Part shown: positions 26,901-41,900 of the stretch, one piece after another | Layout of the letters: every line of letters starts with the position of its first letter | Numbering within the stretch: the stretch's first letter is position 1 | Origin: Ridgeia piscesae | Taxonomy: Eukaryota > Annelida > Polychaeta > Sabellida > Siboglinidae | NCBI GenBank assembly: GCA_025642075.2 | Contig: JAODUO010000041.1 | Coordinates: 317,501 to 381,500, forward strand | Direction: 5' to 3' | Length of the DNA stretch: 64,000 nucleotides | Notes under the pieces: model-generated | Database searches by the model: none | Seen by the model: the letters and a program-made list of their open reading frames with translations, nothing else | What the model was told of the DNA's origin: nothing | Program-made: the position numbers and the translations under genes

Positions 26901-29900
26901 ACTTATTGCTGAGTTATTGGCAGGCCAGTTGTCTGGTCACCCGACCTTGTCAATATCAACACAATGTAAATGAGTATGATTTTATTTAGACAGTTTATCC
27001 AGTGATTGTGCTGGAAATTGCAACTACCAATAAATACTTTATTATAATACAGAACATAATTTTGTATTCCATGTAAAGAAATAAACTAGATAAACACACA
27101 ATAAATACACTTTAAAATAGTATAGAATGTACATAATAAAATATTGCATGAGATGTAGAATCATTGTTCTGTGCAGAAATCATTATATGCATTAACAATA
27201 ATGAAAATATACAACCATTGTTTGAACTTTTGAAGACAATGATTGCCGTTACTATTGCTTATTCATAGTATCTTTCAATTCAGCAGGTGTTGATTAACAC
27301 TGGATTCTGGTGCGAGCTGATGTTATTGAAATTGAAACATTCGTCTCTCACTCAGTGACTCACTGTAATCAATCAGTTCAGTACAGCCATTGTACCATAC
27401 CTAACCTTTAGATAACAGGGCCATTCAGAGATGTGTACTTCAGCCCAGCAGTCGGGCTGTCATCTTGCTCAGTGGGGGGAATTACCCTGTGGCTCTTAAC
27501 TCTACTCTAGACCATTAATCAATAATGCCATCTATTTATGACCTATCTGTCCTGTCCTGTGTGTCTCAATGTCCACAGCCTTGGTACTAAAATGGAATTA
27601 TTGTCGCCCAAGAAAGTTGAGTTAATTTCTTCATTGTGAACTCCACAGCGACAGCTGATAGCATTTACTTCTATAATTATGTTGATGTGCTTTAGTAACA
27701 GTTTGTAATTCTATATTGGGAGCTTTTTAAAGAAAATGTCAACAATTTGGGGTAAACAAGAGCAAGCATGGACAATCCACTTGTCTGTATGGTATGTTTA
27801 AAACGTATGTGATGTTTTATGTTTCATGCTGTGTATATCTGTGGAGTGTCTGTCCATTTGTCTGTCTGGCATGATGGGCTGCTATTCAGCTGTCCACCAA
27901 ATGACCTGATGACTTTTTGTGCTAGAGGCTCCCTATCAGGCTGAATTGAGCCTCTCCTGACGTGTGGAATCACAGAGCAAAAGTTAAAAACAGCTGTGAT
28001 TAGATACGTGATAACCCAAGCACCACCAAAATAGAGAAGTGTGAGGCAGCTGTTTCCTGTTGTCAATTCTGTATGCTTCAATACAGGCTGAAAGAGAACC
28101 CCGTTTTTGATCATCTTACTGGGAAATTTGTGTACTCATTACTAAATACAGGCTTTTACTAATTGATATAATTAACTTTTGTTTACCAGCATTTTCCACA
28201 TTGCCTTAATTAGCCGAACATGTGGGTAATAATTTTAGGTGGGCTACAACTATGATGTATTCACTATTCAACATCGTTTTGTAAACAGGGTCAGTTATAA
28301 TGGTGTGACCAGATGTGATGTTTAATCATCATAGTTGTTTCACATTTCCACTAGAAAACACCATGGTGTCTCACACTTAGCAAAATCTACATAGATTATA
28401 GAATATTCTACATGATGTTTGTGGATGGATTTCTAGAGAATATACTATAGTTTGTACTACAAAATTCTTTTTCTCAAGATTACAGTAGAAGTTTACCAGC
28501 AGTGTTTCTTCCAAAACATCCCATGGCAACTAAAACATGTAGCTGAACCCAATCAACACTGAATGGCTTGGGGTGACTGTGATTCCAGTAAAACAGACTG
28601 GTGCAGCTGCTGGCAGTAATTTAACCCCAGTCTTATCAGCACCGGCCCACTCAGAGTGCATCTTACACTAGCCACCCTCTCTGCTGATGCAGCCTGGGCT
28701 AGAGGATCAACTTTCACCCAGAATCCCTTTCTGGCCCACTCAAGGCAGCAGCAGAGAGAGAGGAAGGAGAGGCGTCCATCTTGTGCAGAGACTGATGCTG
28801 GCAGATTCCACTGTGCTACAAGTTATGACCAAGTAAATCACAGGATTGCCGTAGCTCTGACTTTGCTGTTTACTAGCCAGGTTGGCTAACTTCGTTTAGA
28901 GGGATAAGCTGGTCGTGTTTTTCGACAAGAAGTCGACAGCGATAGAACGGCAGCGGCAGTGCCAGCAACATGACCACCATGATGTGGATTCCGTCTAATG
29001 CCTCGGGATACGTTTCGCCAATGGTAAATATACGAATATACAAGTCTGGGACCCAAGTCTGTTTTCGTTAAACATGTTTTATGCCATTTTAAACCATCCT
29101 GTCCCTGCTGCAAGTTTCCTGGCTTAGTGGATCAGGCACTCCCATCTTGTTCATGATTGATGGCTGCATTTCACTGAGACCATTTCCCAGAGAGAATGTC
29201 TGTGAGTGCCACTGTGGCACTTGTGACACGTCTCATGTGGTCTCATGGTGGCATGCTTTGAGGAACATATTTCCTCTCCCATATCCACAATGTTTTGTGT
29301 TTTCATGCCAAACAGCAGTTAGTTTTGGGTCACACACAACCTGATTTGCTGAGCTTTATGTCCCCACTGACGCAGATTGGGTGTTGCAATCTGGAGTCTG
29401 TCGCCAGCATGGCTACTCTGCCATGTTTTCTTACACATCTCGTTCGGGTTGGCCTATAAACACTATTGATGTATGGACAGCAGAATGAATAATGCATGAA
29501 TACACACGCAACTGCCTCACTAGGGACGGAACGGATTGATTCACAGTCATCTCAATTCAGCCAATGCTTCTTCCACTAACCTCTTTTGAATAATTAAGTT
29601 ACTCACTAAATTTAGTTCCTTTCACATCCTACATATCTGTCTAGTTAAATCTGGTTAAATCTTATGTTAAGTGTCTTACTTAGCATAATCTTTTGTCTTG
29701 TGTGGCAGATTTCTGTACAAATGCATAACATCTTTAGAATAATAAAATGATAGCGTTATATAGTTATACTTTAAATTGCAATTGAATGACTTACACAGAC
29801 ATATTATGTCTTTCTCAGTATAGTTATTGTGAAATATTAAGTATCTATCTTGTATAGTATTCTCTTGTGCTCAATTTATTTCTGTGCAATACAGTTATAA

Positions 29901-32900
29901 AACTATGTCTAAAGTTATATAACTATGCCATAAGTGGTTTGTTTCAGAGACCAAATATATGTCTAGGGACGGTCGTGCGTGCAGTGAATTAGTTCTTCAA
30001 CACAAAATACGTACTTAGCATAACACCACATTTTTACCCATTGTGGCATCACATTTTTCTGTAGCAAAAACATCACAACCTTCAGCAGTTTGACACCTTT
30101 CACCTGTTTGTGTAAGGCCGGGATGTGAAAAAATAGAACTGTTGAGTTCTTTGTTCAGTGGTGTTTACTAAACTCGCCCCAGACAGAAAGTTGCCAAATG
30201 TTTGCCCTGTGATTCACCAGATGTGTTCCATATGTCGTTGAGCTCTCTTTCATCCATCCCAAAACTACTTGAAACAACCAGTTCTGCAGATAATCCTCCT
30301 TAGGAATGCATGTCCTACTTAGGAATGACCATACATCTGTCTGGTTTAATACCAGACATCTTGTTTGCCTACTATTTTAATTGTGTATTTTACATTTACA
30401 TATGATATAACCATGTTTGGTCTTCGTCAAGGCTGTGTTTTATATGTATGAGTGGGAATGCAGAGCAGACATGTGATTCATGATATAAAGCAGACATAAC
30501 TAAGACATTTGGAGTCATCTGGAATGTTTTCCCTTATAAAACTGAAACTTAATCCAGACTCCACCACCCAAACGGGCCAAGCGTTATACATCACACTGAC
30601 ACAAGGATCAACCAGAATAGCCCACAACACCCATAAATGTAAAGGTAAAGTTACTGTGCAGGAAGCCTGGAAAAGCATAACTTGTACATTAGAAATATTA
30701 CCATATTCAAGAATGCCCATTGCTTTCGACTTTCTTGTTTTAATATGAACAGATCAACCAGAGAGTCCAATAATATGCAAGCATTTATCAAGTGTTGGTG
30801 TTAATTGGCATAGAATAATCTATAATACAATCTGTGTTGTTATATTATTCTTTGTTAGTATAAATTTAAAGAAATAAATTTTGTTAACTTCCTTGGGTTT
30901 CGGTAACGATCCGATTTAGCAAACAAATTGCAGTTTTGGTTTTAGAGACCACCCATGATGTAGGCAGGGTGGAGGTCAGGCCAAGTAGTTACTGCAGTAA
31001 GGCATTCAGTGCAAAATTGTCCCTGCATTGCCTAAGATAGCTACTATATGTAACCCCAATATCCTCTACGTGTTTTGATTGTTAACATGTAAACTTTCCA
31101 GTTATTAATGCAACCATTTTATGTGTTACAGCTTACAGGTAGTAAGTAATAATCAGTAATGTGATTTGCTTGTTTTAATATCACCAGCAGTAATTGTTTA
31201 TTCTTCAAAGCAAGCGAGGCCAGTGCAGAAGATGCTTAAAACTAGAACTTAGCCAACACTGGCAGGAATTGCTAATGACATAGTTCTGATAAGGGGGGGT
31301 TGCAATTAAGCACAGACATGAACCATTTGCCTTGGATTAGAGCAAGATAATCAGTTTAAGATTATTGGCAAGCCAGCCCCAGATTACCTTAGCAGATAGT
31401 CTATGGTGTATTTAGCTAAAACAAAGATTACTGCTGTCCCAAATGGTGATTATTGCAGCTGGGTTTAGGTGATTTCCCTGTGAGATTAGGTTTCATCTAC
31501 ACCAACTGCAGCACTGATACAGTAGAAGTACTGCCTGGGAACACAGAGATTATGGAATGCTAAGTAAACAAACAACAGAAAATACAGAACTAATCATGAG
31601 TATCCTGGGTTATGAGGTGCTGAAGAGAGGTTAGAAGTAGTATATGACCAGTCTAAGAGCAACCACTGCCATCATGTATACACATACATTCACTCTATGC
31701 AGAATGAACGCTCTACCTTTGGTGTGACTAGTCTGACTACACATGAAGTCATCCTGCTGACATTTGTCTTAATCCATGGAGAAAACAATATCGATCCATG
31801 GAACACAACGGTATCAGTTACGTTAGATGATCAAAGCTGCCTGTTTTCTTATAACACTGACTAGTGACTGAAAGCATGCCTGAAAACATCCTTACTGCTT
31901 GTGATACTGACACTTTTAAAAGCTGCTCATTCTGTCAAGTTCCTGAAATATCCATTTATACTGTCTGCTGTGATTGAATAGACCCAAAATACACTCAGTG
32001 CAATTGAGATGTTTCTTGTACTGATCACTGCATTCTGCGTCAGTCTGTGCCATGGCATGATTAGTCTCACTGGTTTACCAAGTCAGTTTTCCCACAAACT
32101 GAGCTTGTAAATAACATGAGTGGTAACGTGTACATCCGGCGAGGCTAATTCTGTCAGCCAGTGCAGGGGGTGATGGGATTTTTTTGCAAGGTTGATTATG
32201 ATGTTTGGTTCTTGGAAGGAAGGAAGATATCTTCCACCAACTTGACAGCCAACCCAATCGTCGTATCAGTGGGAAAATTGTTTGCACAGAAAACAAAGTG
32301 TCAGATTGCTTGAAATGACTGAAGAATATTTATAAATACAAAAAGTGTTTAAAAATATAAATTATTCCTGGACTCTGATCTAGCAGCTAATTTGAAAGTT
32401 GTCATTTGATAGCAGAGTAGAAAATGTTGTGGGTCAGCATGTGAGCTCCACCACGTTCCAATTTATAGATCCTCAGTCATAAATAATTACTCTCCCGAGT
32501 AATTACACATACCAATTTTTATGTGCCTGTGCCAGTGATTGTCGTAGATCTGAGAAACCTCAACCCCAGCATATGGGATGGCCTGATTATGGTTCGCATG
32601 GGAGCCTTTCATATTCAGTGCTCATTAATTATGAATCCATGATTCCTCTGTGCCCCATCTGCCTTGTGAATTTGTGCCATGTTCCCTGGTGTCACAGCAC
32701 TGTCCTCTCCAGGGGTGGGTTGGATCTCCAGTCTTGCTCACTCCAGTCCCTGTGCAGGGCTGACTGGTGTAATTGCCATTGGGCTCAGTCATTTCGCTCC
32801 AACCTTGGGCAGAGATGCACGTTATTGGATTATACAGGGTGAGTAAAGGGGACACATTGCAGACTCAACTAGATTACCGGGCTAATAACAACATTTTGGC

Positions 32901-35900
32901 TGGCCACGAATGGCTGTCGAACATAACGTAGAGTAAGTGAAATCAGAAACAATGGATGCAAATTGTGCGGTGTCTGTGGCTGTATTTCCGATGATCTGTT
33001 GGTGATTGGGTGTCTTATGTGGTAATTATGGCATTGTAAGCTGGTGGTAGTAGGCAGGGCTGACAGGGGGGGGGGTAATGTTATGTGTGGCAATTATTAA
33101 CTGAATTTGGGCATTACTATTGTGTCTTTATTTTGTTTGAAATAATGTTATATTTGCTAACAGTGAGTTGGTACAAACTGACTTGAGTAAAATCATTTAT
33201 CTACAGCTGCTGCACAGAATGGAATCATGCACTTATGTGGAAGGAGAAATCAACCAAAGGCTCTGTACCATGGAATGCAGGGATATCACCTTACCAACTA
33301 GTGGCTGATTCTGTGGGCAATTGGTGGGATGATAGTGTGGATAGGCCAGGTTGCTGGCCAGTATGCTCTGGGCTCTTGTCCAAGTGTTTGTTGATGCGAA
33401 CCAGGACTGATTACTAAACAGTCAGCACACCAGCCTTCTATCTTTCCTGGCTCAGCTTTCTAAACACATCAGCAGTGATTGGTGATAGCTGGGCACCCAG
33501 CCAACCCCGTCCTCTGCCCTGGCCCTAGGCAGAGGGAGGCTGTAAGTAGCTGCACAGCCAGGCCCAGAGGCAGGGAGGCTGGCATGTGTGGATGGGAGTG
33601 GGGGCTGGCCAGTGCATCACTTAGATTGCTGGGACCAGTGGACTAGCAACACTTGGACACATCTCAAGCAGCCATGCTGCCAATGCTCTTCAGTCAGGTA
33701 ACTAACGCAGACTGGTTAATCCTGTTCAGTTTGTGCATTTGTTACTTCAACTTGGTTCTGGACCAATTTCTGGGATGCTATTTCTGTTTGATGTTGTTTC
33801 TATGCTACTTGGTAACACTGAAATGAGCCAATTCAGCTGTGGTCATGTCTTCATGGTGCTGATGGGCAGCCAGCTAACCGTTAAGATTGGACTCGACTTG
33901 TAATTTAGTTACAAGTGTTATAAAATGTACACCGTAATAACAGCACATTTGTCATTGAAATCACTGGTGAGTGTTTCCGGTGTGTGTGAAAGGGTTTGGT
34001 TGGACATGTGCCAGATTTAAAGTCCATTTCAGTCAATCAGTGACTTGTTCCAGTGCATAATGGGCTGGGCTGGGGGGGTAAGGCATAGGTGCTTCCTGTG
34101 CAGTCTTCAGTCACACATTTGAATTTGCGACGTTCGCTTTCTATTTTTTTCCCGCCTGCATGGATGCGTATTTTCCAGAAGCGTTGGACCGAGCAGGGTT
34201 AATGAAACACCCTAGGTGCCTAGGTGCTAAAGTGACAAGAAAGGGGCACAAAGGGGCAAGTTATAAAATGAACACCCTGTCCCTCTTGTCACATACGATG
34301 TGCAGGAATGTCTATTATCACAGAACTTGGTACGCAACTTAAATTTAAGCAGTGCTATTTTTGCCGCACTAAACTTTGTGTTGTGTGCACTGTAGGAAGG
34401 GTCATGCAGTCGTACATATTGAATTTCATGGCACAGCGGCCTGCGGTCGTTGATTACCATTTTATGTATTTCAGACGTCCTGGTTACAAGGGAAGTGAAA
34501 ATAAATCCGACAGCAAGTATAGTAGACATGCTCTTATGGTTCATTAAAACGAACTCCTTTCATGGTTCACTAAAACCAATTCGTCCTTTCATGACAACTT
34601 GGCAGAACAGTTTTAGTGAATGCGCTTTTATCTTAGTGAAAATGAAACTGCAAAAAATATTTGTTTTACATCAAACAGTAGTAATGGATAACAACTGGTC
34701 ATTGAACCAGATTTGAAATTGGTTCTCGGGACAAATTTAGGAGTGTCGTGGTTCACCCCAGCAGACCTGTCTACATGGACAAGAACTCAACTTCTCGGGC
34801 AGGCATTCAACCATGCTGCTATAGATTCACAGATGACAGGACTGTTCACTCGTGTAATTGAATACTGTGCTGCAGGCAATCCTTTACTCAGTTATGTGAA
34901 TTGAAGCAAATCCTAAAAGAATGCCTGTGACAAATTACACGCGGTCAGTTTCACTGGTCACTGCATTGTGAAGTAAGTGGGTTATGTATGGAGTTTGTAC
35001 AAGCGGATAAACAGGTAAATTTCATTTAGACTGGTCAGATAATCCTGTAGGTGCTAAGTTTATAATACGTTCCCATTTTAATGTGCAGTTTCCACGTAGA
35101 ATTGTGTTTTGCACACAAGGGCAAAAGTTCATGAGTAGACAAGGAGGAATCTGGGCGGTAAACACATGGTTGAACTGGTACATTCCTTTCCCTTCCTGGG
35201 CATTCCCCTCAGTCAGGGTTCACTATATATACCAGGAGAGTAATTCAAGACAGCTGCAGGCAAAGTTCAAAGTTCATTCCTTGCAGACAGTTCTAAGTGA
35301 GTTGGTTGTTAGAAAGTATTATATAACACCGGCTTTTTAGAGAGTGGCAGTGAAGACCTGTCTACAAGTCTGCGTGAAAGGTCTCATCTAGGTGTTGGAA
35401 CCAGGAGGGGTTCATGGAGACACCCCAATAGGATAGGTTTATGCTGGCACCCAATACAGTTTCAGAAGCCATCTTTGTCTTTCTGATTAACCATCAGTTT
35501 CGAATGTGTGTTACATAAACTTGATGTGCTCTCTTAGAATTGATAGATGACCATGCTGGACACAACATATGCGTGTAACAACAAACTGGTAAAGCAACTG
35601 CATTTGTGAGTTTGTGGCAATTTGGCCAATCATCACTTTGGTGGATTGTCATACTGAGTGTAGATTTTGAAAGTCTTCACTGCACATCATGACTGCAATG
35701 CTTGATTGAAGTCGTAGTAGTTCTGACAGAGATACAAGGAATGTACAAATTGCATATAGAGCTCCACTAATTGTATTCAGATTGCTGCTAGCTTCTGTGT
35801 GACTGTCAGCCAGATTGTTTCTAGTACTACCAAGAAAATTCCACCAGATTTTATTCAACACATTCAGAAGACAGTTTTACTGTGTTAAAGAAAGGCGCCC

Positions 35901-38900
35901 TCAGTTTTCACCATGAGATAATTCCCTCATATGGTGGAGTTGTGTAAACATTTCTCTGAGGCCAGTTGGTGTGTGTCATTTTGTTTATGTTCTGATCACG
36001 AGAATGTGACCCAGAAGATAAACCCAGTGACCCATGTATGGCTACATTTAGCAATCCTGATGGTATCACAGGAAGTTGCCTGTTTTGCGCATAACTGCAG
36101 GACAATTGGCAGAAATAAAAGAGAATACCAGTAGTTCGGCCATTGCACAACCACATTGACGGAAATGCTGAACATGTAAGGAAAATCGTGGCTATTTTTA
36201 ACTGAATTTGCTTGGAATATTCCCGAGTGTGAAGGTATAGTAGTTGAATCTTAACATTTTATTTCCAAATATTGGTTGTTACATTTGCAGACACCTTTGA
36301 AGGATGTTTGTTGCAGTTTGTCTTCATTCACTCTTAATGCTGGTCTGCCTGTATTTGCCCTGATATGAGCTGGTTTCACTGGCTCAGGAATTCAATTTTT
36401 CTTCAGAAAGTACATGACAATAGTTATTTCTGAAATGATTGATCACACCAAATGTTTTGCAAGTAAAAGCCATTTTTTTATTTTCTCTAAGAAAGTAGCC
36501 ACCATATTTGTTTGTGCATATTTATGTTAAGTTGCAGTTTTTGTGTTATGCAGTAACATTTTTTTTTAATCTGGCATTTTGTTGAAAATTGTGGGCTTGA
36601 AATTTGAAGCAGTTAAAATTTCTACTCAAGTTGTTTTCCAAAGACCCTTTCACACCCCACCCTTAAGTTCGGGGGCAAATTACAATCTGGTAAATCAGAC
36701 ACCGGTGTTCTGTACAAAAGCTCTTAAAGTAAAAAAGTAAAGCCTGATAGTCCCTCCAGACAATAAATAGCTATTAGATTACACGGTGTTCAAAGCATGA
36801 TGTCGACTCCTCCCGAAGACATTTAAATACATGTGTCATGTAATTCTTTAGTGCTTCTTTGTAGCCACTCGTATTCCCATTGCTGCATTTGTGTGTAAAT
36901 GAGGATAGAAAAGAAAGGAATAGAGGTATAAAACATGTGAATGTCGATGGAACAAATTGAGGAGAAGCCTGTGTGAAGTGTGACGACTGTTCACAATTCT
37001 ATGCTCCAACTCTGGATCATTTTACCAGACACTGGAAAAATCCTTGTAACTCACTGTCACCACGATAAGAAATAGTTACAGAGTTAGCAAAGGAATGAAG
37101 TAGACTGATAAATGATGAACACGTGTAAACTAGGTTTCTGTGTGGCGATTTGGATGCTGTGCAAGACTGAACAAGAGTGTATGCATAGATATGTATTGAA
37201 TCAGTATATAGTACATAAAGATGCAGTGTAAAATAGCATACACAAGTATACAATTACACTTGAGATTGACTGTAACATATGGCACAAAAAATCATACTCT
37301 TTGCCTAGCCCATATCAGGTGCCGGTTGCTATGATATGTTTGTATTCTGGGCTTACAGGTTCATGTCTAGGCACTTGGCCCTGCCATGTTCCTGGTAACT
37401 CCAGCAGTCATTTTACATCATGAACCAAATCCCCAGAGTGCGGATGAAGCCGTGTGTCAGGATTATGACACGGCCAGATTTTGTGTGATTTTGTCCCCAA
37501 ATTTCCTTCCGTGTGAAAATCTTAAGCTGAACACTGTAACAAATAAGGATTATGCCCCTAATCCTTTTACCATATCATCGGCCTTATGACACCTTGCACC
37601 TGTCTATAAATACCTGCTTGACCGAACATGATTTTTTATTTTGTTCAGTGTGAAATTTAACTTTTGCATATGGGGTATATTTTTACATCCTGAAGCTAAG
37701 GATAGGCAATGTGATTGATGGCCTTAAATATGTGAGCATTGCAATTATAATACAACTTCGCCAGGTGTGAAAAAATTGCCAGCCCATTATCGCTGCTGTT
37801 TTGCTGTTGGCAACGGTTTTATGGCCATGTATCATTGGTAACTATTGTTACTGAGGAAATTTGCGTGGTTATCCTCCTGCCCAGTTGTGACCATAGCTAC
37901 AGGGCATCTGGCAGTGTCATTTAAACAGTCACCGCTGTCACATTTGGCTATTTAAAATATTTTGACAGTCGTGGACAATGTGCATTGTCTCTGTTGAGTG
38001 TGGTGTAAGAGCTGGCTGGTGACCGATGGAAAGTGGAGAGTTTAGAGTTTTCTATCAAGCGCATAAGGTGGATGCGATGATTGAGGGCGAGAGAAGTTTG
38101 CCTGTGGGGTGGTTTGCTGGGTGCTCACTGGCATTTGGCGGGGTAAATGATCAATTTAATTATTTCATAGCCAACTGCAAATGCATGTATATCGCTTGTG
38201 TATATAGAACTGCGCAACTGAGAACAGGTTTCTGTGTCTACGTAATTTCTGATATCTTACGTTGTATGGTTGCAAGGTCAACATTTTCACAAATTTGAAT
38301 TATGTAAAACTTTGTAAGAAGGGATTAATTTTTTATCTGTAGCGTAACCTTGTCTTTGTTTCTTCCTGTGACATAGTGTGAGCTGTAACTTGACCTCATT
38401 GTTGTCTCTTTCTACAGCACATGGTGCAGAATCAGATGGCGCCGGGGACCTTCCCCCAGTTCGCACAGACTCCAGGACTCGAGGAGTTTCAGCAACCTTC
38501 GGCAGGTGCGATGACGGCAGGAGCCATCCCCATAGCCGCTCAACCCCCTACGACAGTCACAGACCCCCAGACGCAATACACCGATCCACAGGGCACGGTT
38601 TCCACGGCAACAAATGGCGTAGAACAACAGACAGTAAGTAAAATCTAAAGCTGAGGAATTCATACAAACAAGGCTACTTGTTTGGTCTAACGAATACATC
38701 CAGTCCAACCAAATGTACCCATTACCTACTGTGATTTTCTCTTGTAGTTTGATATCGCCCTGTCCAATTATTTGACAATCCTATTTCTATTTTACCGTCA
38801 TATTGCCTTCTTACGAATCTATTAATTTCCCCAGCTATTCAGTAGCCAGTTTCCAAGAAAGACTCATCTTGCTTGTTCATTTAGTTGGCACAGTGACATC

Positions 38901-41900
38901 GAAGTGTCCTCAGGGTCCAGACTCCAGTGTTGATGCCTATCATGGCTGTCTACAAAAAGTGTGCTCTACTACAGGACTGTTGATGTTGTGCTGTGTCAAG
39001 CCAACAGTAAATCACAATTGCTACTACATTTCCGTTAGGTCACACCAGTGCGATTCAGCTTGTCTGACAGTCTTTTCTCAATTTCGTATATTAACCAAAT
39101 TGACAAAGGATCGACGAATTACTTCTGTAGACCAGTTGATCAGTTTCTTTGGGACAGAAGATGAATGAAAGTGTTGAGCAAAAGGCGGTGGTGACACATG
39201 AGACGCTACTGTACAGCAGTGGGGTATTGTGTTCGTAAAGACACTTGCAAATTACCCATTCCAACCACAGCTCTACTTGGCTCCTCTGTTCGTTGTTTGT
39301 CAGCCAATTTGTCACATGACCTACCAACTGTATCAGATAGCGTACTTGGCTAAAGACTTGGCTAAAGACAGTCGTGAACATCCATTAGAAACAATTAGAT
39401 CATGTGACAGTCATGCCATTATGCCTGTGCGAATGGTGTTACGTTTAGCGCTGGGCTGGCAGACCTTTCACCTTCATTGGCCTAGAGCAATTTATGGCAG
39501 TTTAACATTTTATTGATTTGTAGCATCTCGATATGAAAGACGGCTCACTGCACATGTCTTGTTATTGTTGTCACATTCACCGCTGACAGAGTCATGAATT
39601 TCTGACATAAGTATCAAGTTGAAATCTCTGGAAAATGGTCTTCATTCCCAGTTCCCATATGTGAGATGTTGATACTGTTTCCTAAAAGACCTAATTATTA
39701 TTGTGTATTGATAAATGGCTGAGTCATTAATACGTTGAGTAAATTATTTAGCTTCTGTGAAGGTCAACTGGGTTACCGATAAATGAACGTGTAATGGAGG
39801 TAAAGGAAAGTACAGCAGAGTTTCATAGAATGTCATGTTTAATTGTATATTCAACAACACTAATGTTGAATAAACTAAACACAGCATTGTGATAACTCTG
39901 TGTGTTTTCTCGGGTGAAGTGTAAAGTGCTTTGATCTGTTCTAAGGATCTAGATACCACTCTAAAGGTGAATGGACTTACTTTTACTCCTTGTACATGGT
40001 CAGCTATGTTGTGTATTTTCTCACAAGATGGAGCAGGAGGGAGGCGGGTCGTTAGACGGGCAGTCATCGTCGAGATCACAGTCTGGAGACAGTGGACCAA
40101 AGCGACTCCACATATCAAACATCCCCTTTCGGTTCAGAGAAGCGGACCTTAGGAATTTATTAGCAGTAAGTATTAAATGCGTGTTGGCTGGTACAGCCAC
40201 TGACTAGGATCTTTTCCCATGCACTATCATTTTGAGGTACATACTTCTGGAATAAATCTGAAGAGATTGTTGTATTTTACATAAACTTTGCTGCATCAAA
40301 CGCGTTATGTGATAACATCTGCATTTGTTTCAATATACATGATATACGCTTAAGGAATATTCAGCAGTCATTAACGTTTTAACTGTTGAAGCCTTACGGT
40401 GATGGTTTTAATGTGTGAAATAGGGTTTTAGTTATACATTGCATAAAGATGACTTAGTTGCATGATGACATGTATATGTGTATTACTCATCCCACATGTC
40501 TTATCTTGCAACGTGCCTCTTCTGTTCCCACAGTTTGGCCCTATTTTAGATGTCGAGATCATATTTAACGAACGAGGCTCAAAGGTAAGTTTTCTTTTCC
40601 AGTTGACATTCATGTAACTGATAAATCTGTTTAAATGGCAGCTTTCTATAAATTTAGAACTTTGCTGTCATTAATGTCGGCCTAGTTCGGAACTGTTCAC
40701 AGGCACATCTGCTTTTTCACTCTTCCGAGAAAAGTAACTTAGGCAATAATGTTGCCATGGTAATATGGTGTGGGGGTTTCATGTTACCATATTCCACCTG
40801 GGGCTCAGTGGCTAAACTACTTGACAAAATGTAAACCTATGATGTACATTGGTACATATTTTTAAAGAAAACTATAATACTTTATACCTGATCAAATTAG
40901 CTTGCATCCAGACAAACAAATTTTGGATGCATAAAAATGAATTGACAAATGTAATCACAACTGGCATATTTTACCAGGAGCTGTGATGAACATGTGCCCG
41001 TGAACTATGTTTAATGTAATGTAATAATGTTATTTTATAAGAAGACCAATGCAGTGGATTACTGAGACAGAATACTCAATTTAACTTTACGATTTCATAG
41101 GCAATGTTTCCTTCCTTTGAATGATGGCAAAACCCATTTTTAAAATGCCAATAAAATTTAATGACAGATTTCTTTTTATGATGCGTTTTCATTTTATGCT
41201 CTTTGGCTAAGATCCTGTTGATTTCCCTAGAGGGGTAGAGAAATCAGATTAGTACTAATAAATGACTGGCTGGGTAAAATGCTCAGTGACCCGCTGCATT
41301 AGTAATATCTATAAATATCCAAACTAAGCCTGCAAGTAATTTAAATTGTTCTTCCTGTTTATTGTTGCTGCATTTGCTAACAACTATATCTGAAAGTACA
41401 AAGAAGTGTAATAAGTAAAACATTTGAAAGAAATTAAATTTAAATATAAAAAAGTTTCACTGAGACATGTATTCCAATAACATTGGTTATCTTTGTGGGA
41501 ATATACATTCACATATTTGTTGTTAGCATTTGCACCAATGTTATTGAATTGTTGACTAATTACTGATTAAATGATGATATTTAAATTGACAATAAATTGA
41601 CATTTCATTTAGCGTATACATTGAAATTGTACTATTTTCTTTATTTTAAAGCCTGAACTTTATCAAACCTCAAGCTGCATCTGTAGCCGAGTGTGTGTAG
41701 TAATTCCAGAACTTTTTCATTTATCAACATTTATTACTGAATAATTATTGCGTATTTATAGAAAAATGTGGCTTATAAATAAAAGAAAATAGTACAGGAT
41801 GTTTGTATTGATAAAGATTGATTATGTATGAGTTTTGTGAATGTAACTGTTAGAGGGTACAAGGGTGTGTTAAGAGGGCGTGTTTCTTTAGTGACGTGGC

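Larger units (their letters stand above)
10490..38417 (+). other. RBFOX intron 1 (about 28 kb)
   Basis: This is a very long first intron, typical of the family. It contains an inverted-repeat element at 13517-13788, microsatellites near 14945-15065 and 23855-23911, a 38-bp minisatellite at 19733-20460, a local duplication at 21475-21588, and a CpG-rich 1.86-kb inverted-repeat-bounded element at 24092-25951. Open frames inside it, including a 178-codon frame at 12214-12750, show no domain. A few GC-richer blocks (15450-15900, 28600-29000, 33480-33620) are unexplained and could be alternative first exons or enhancers. I see no direct proof of either. Confidence 0.55.

Noticed and set aside
38803..39168. 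121-codon frame between RBFOX exons 2 and 3
   Set aside because: No acceptor or donor in suitable phase, no family resemblance. A chance intronic frame.
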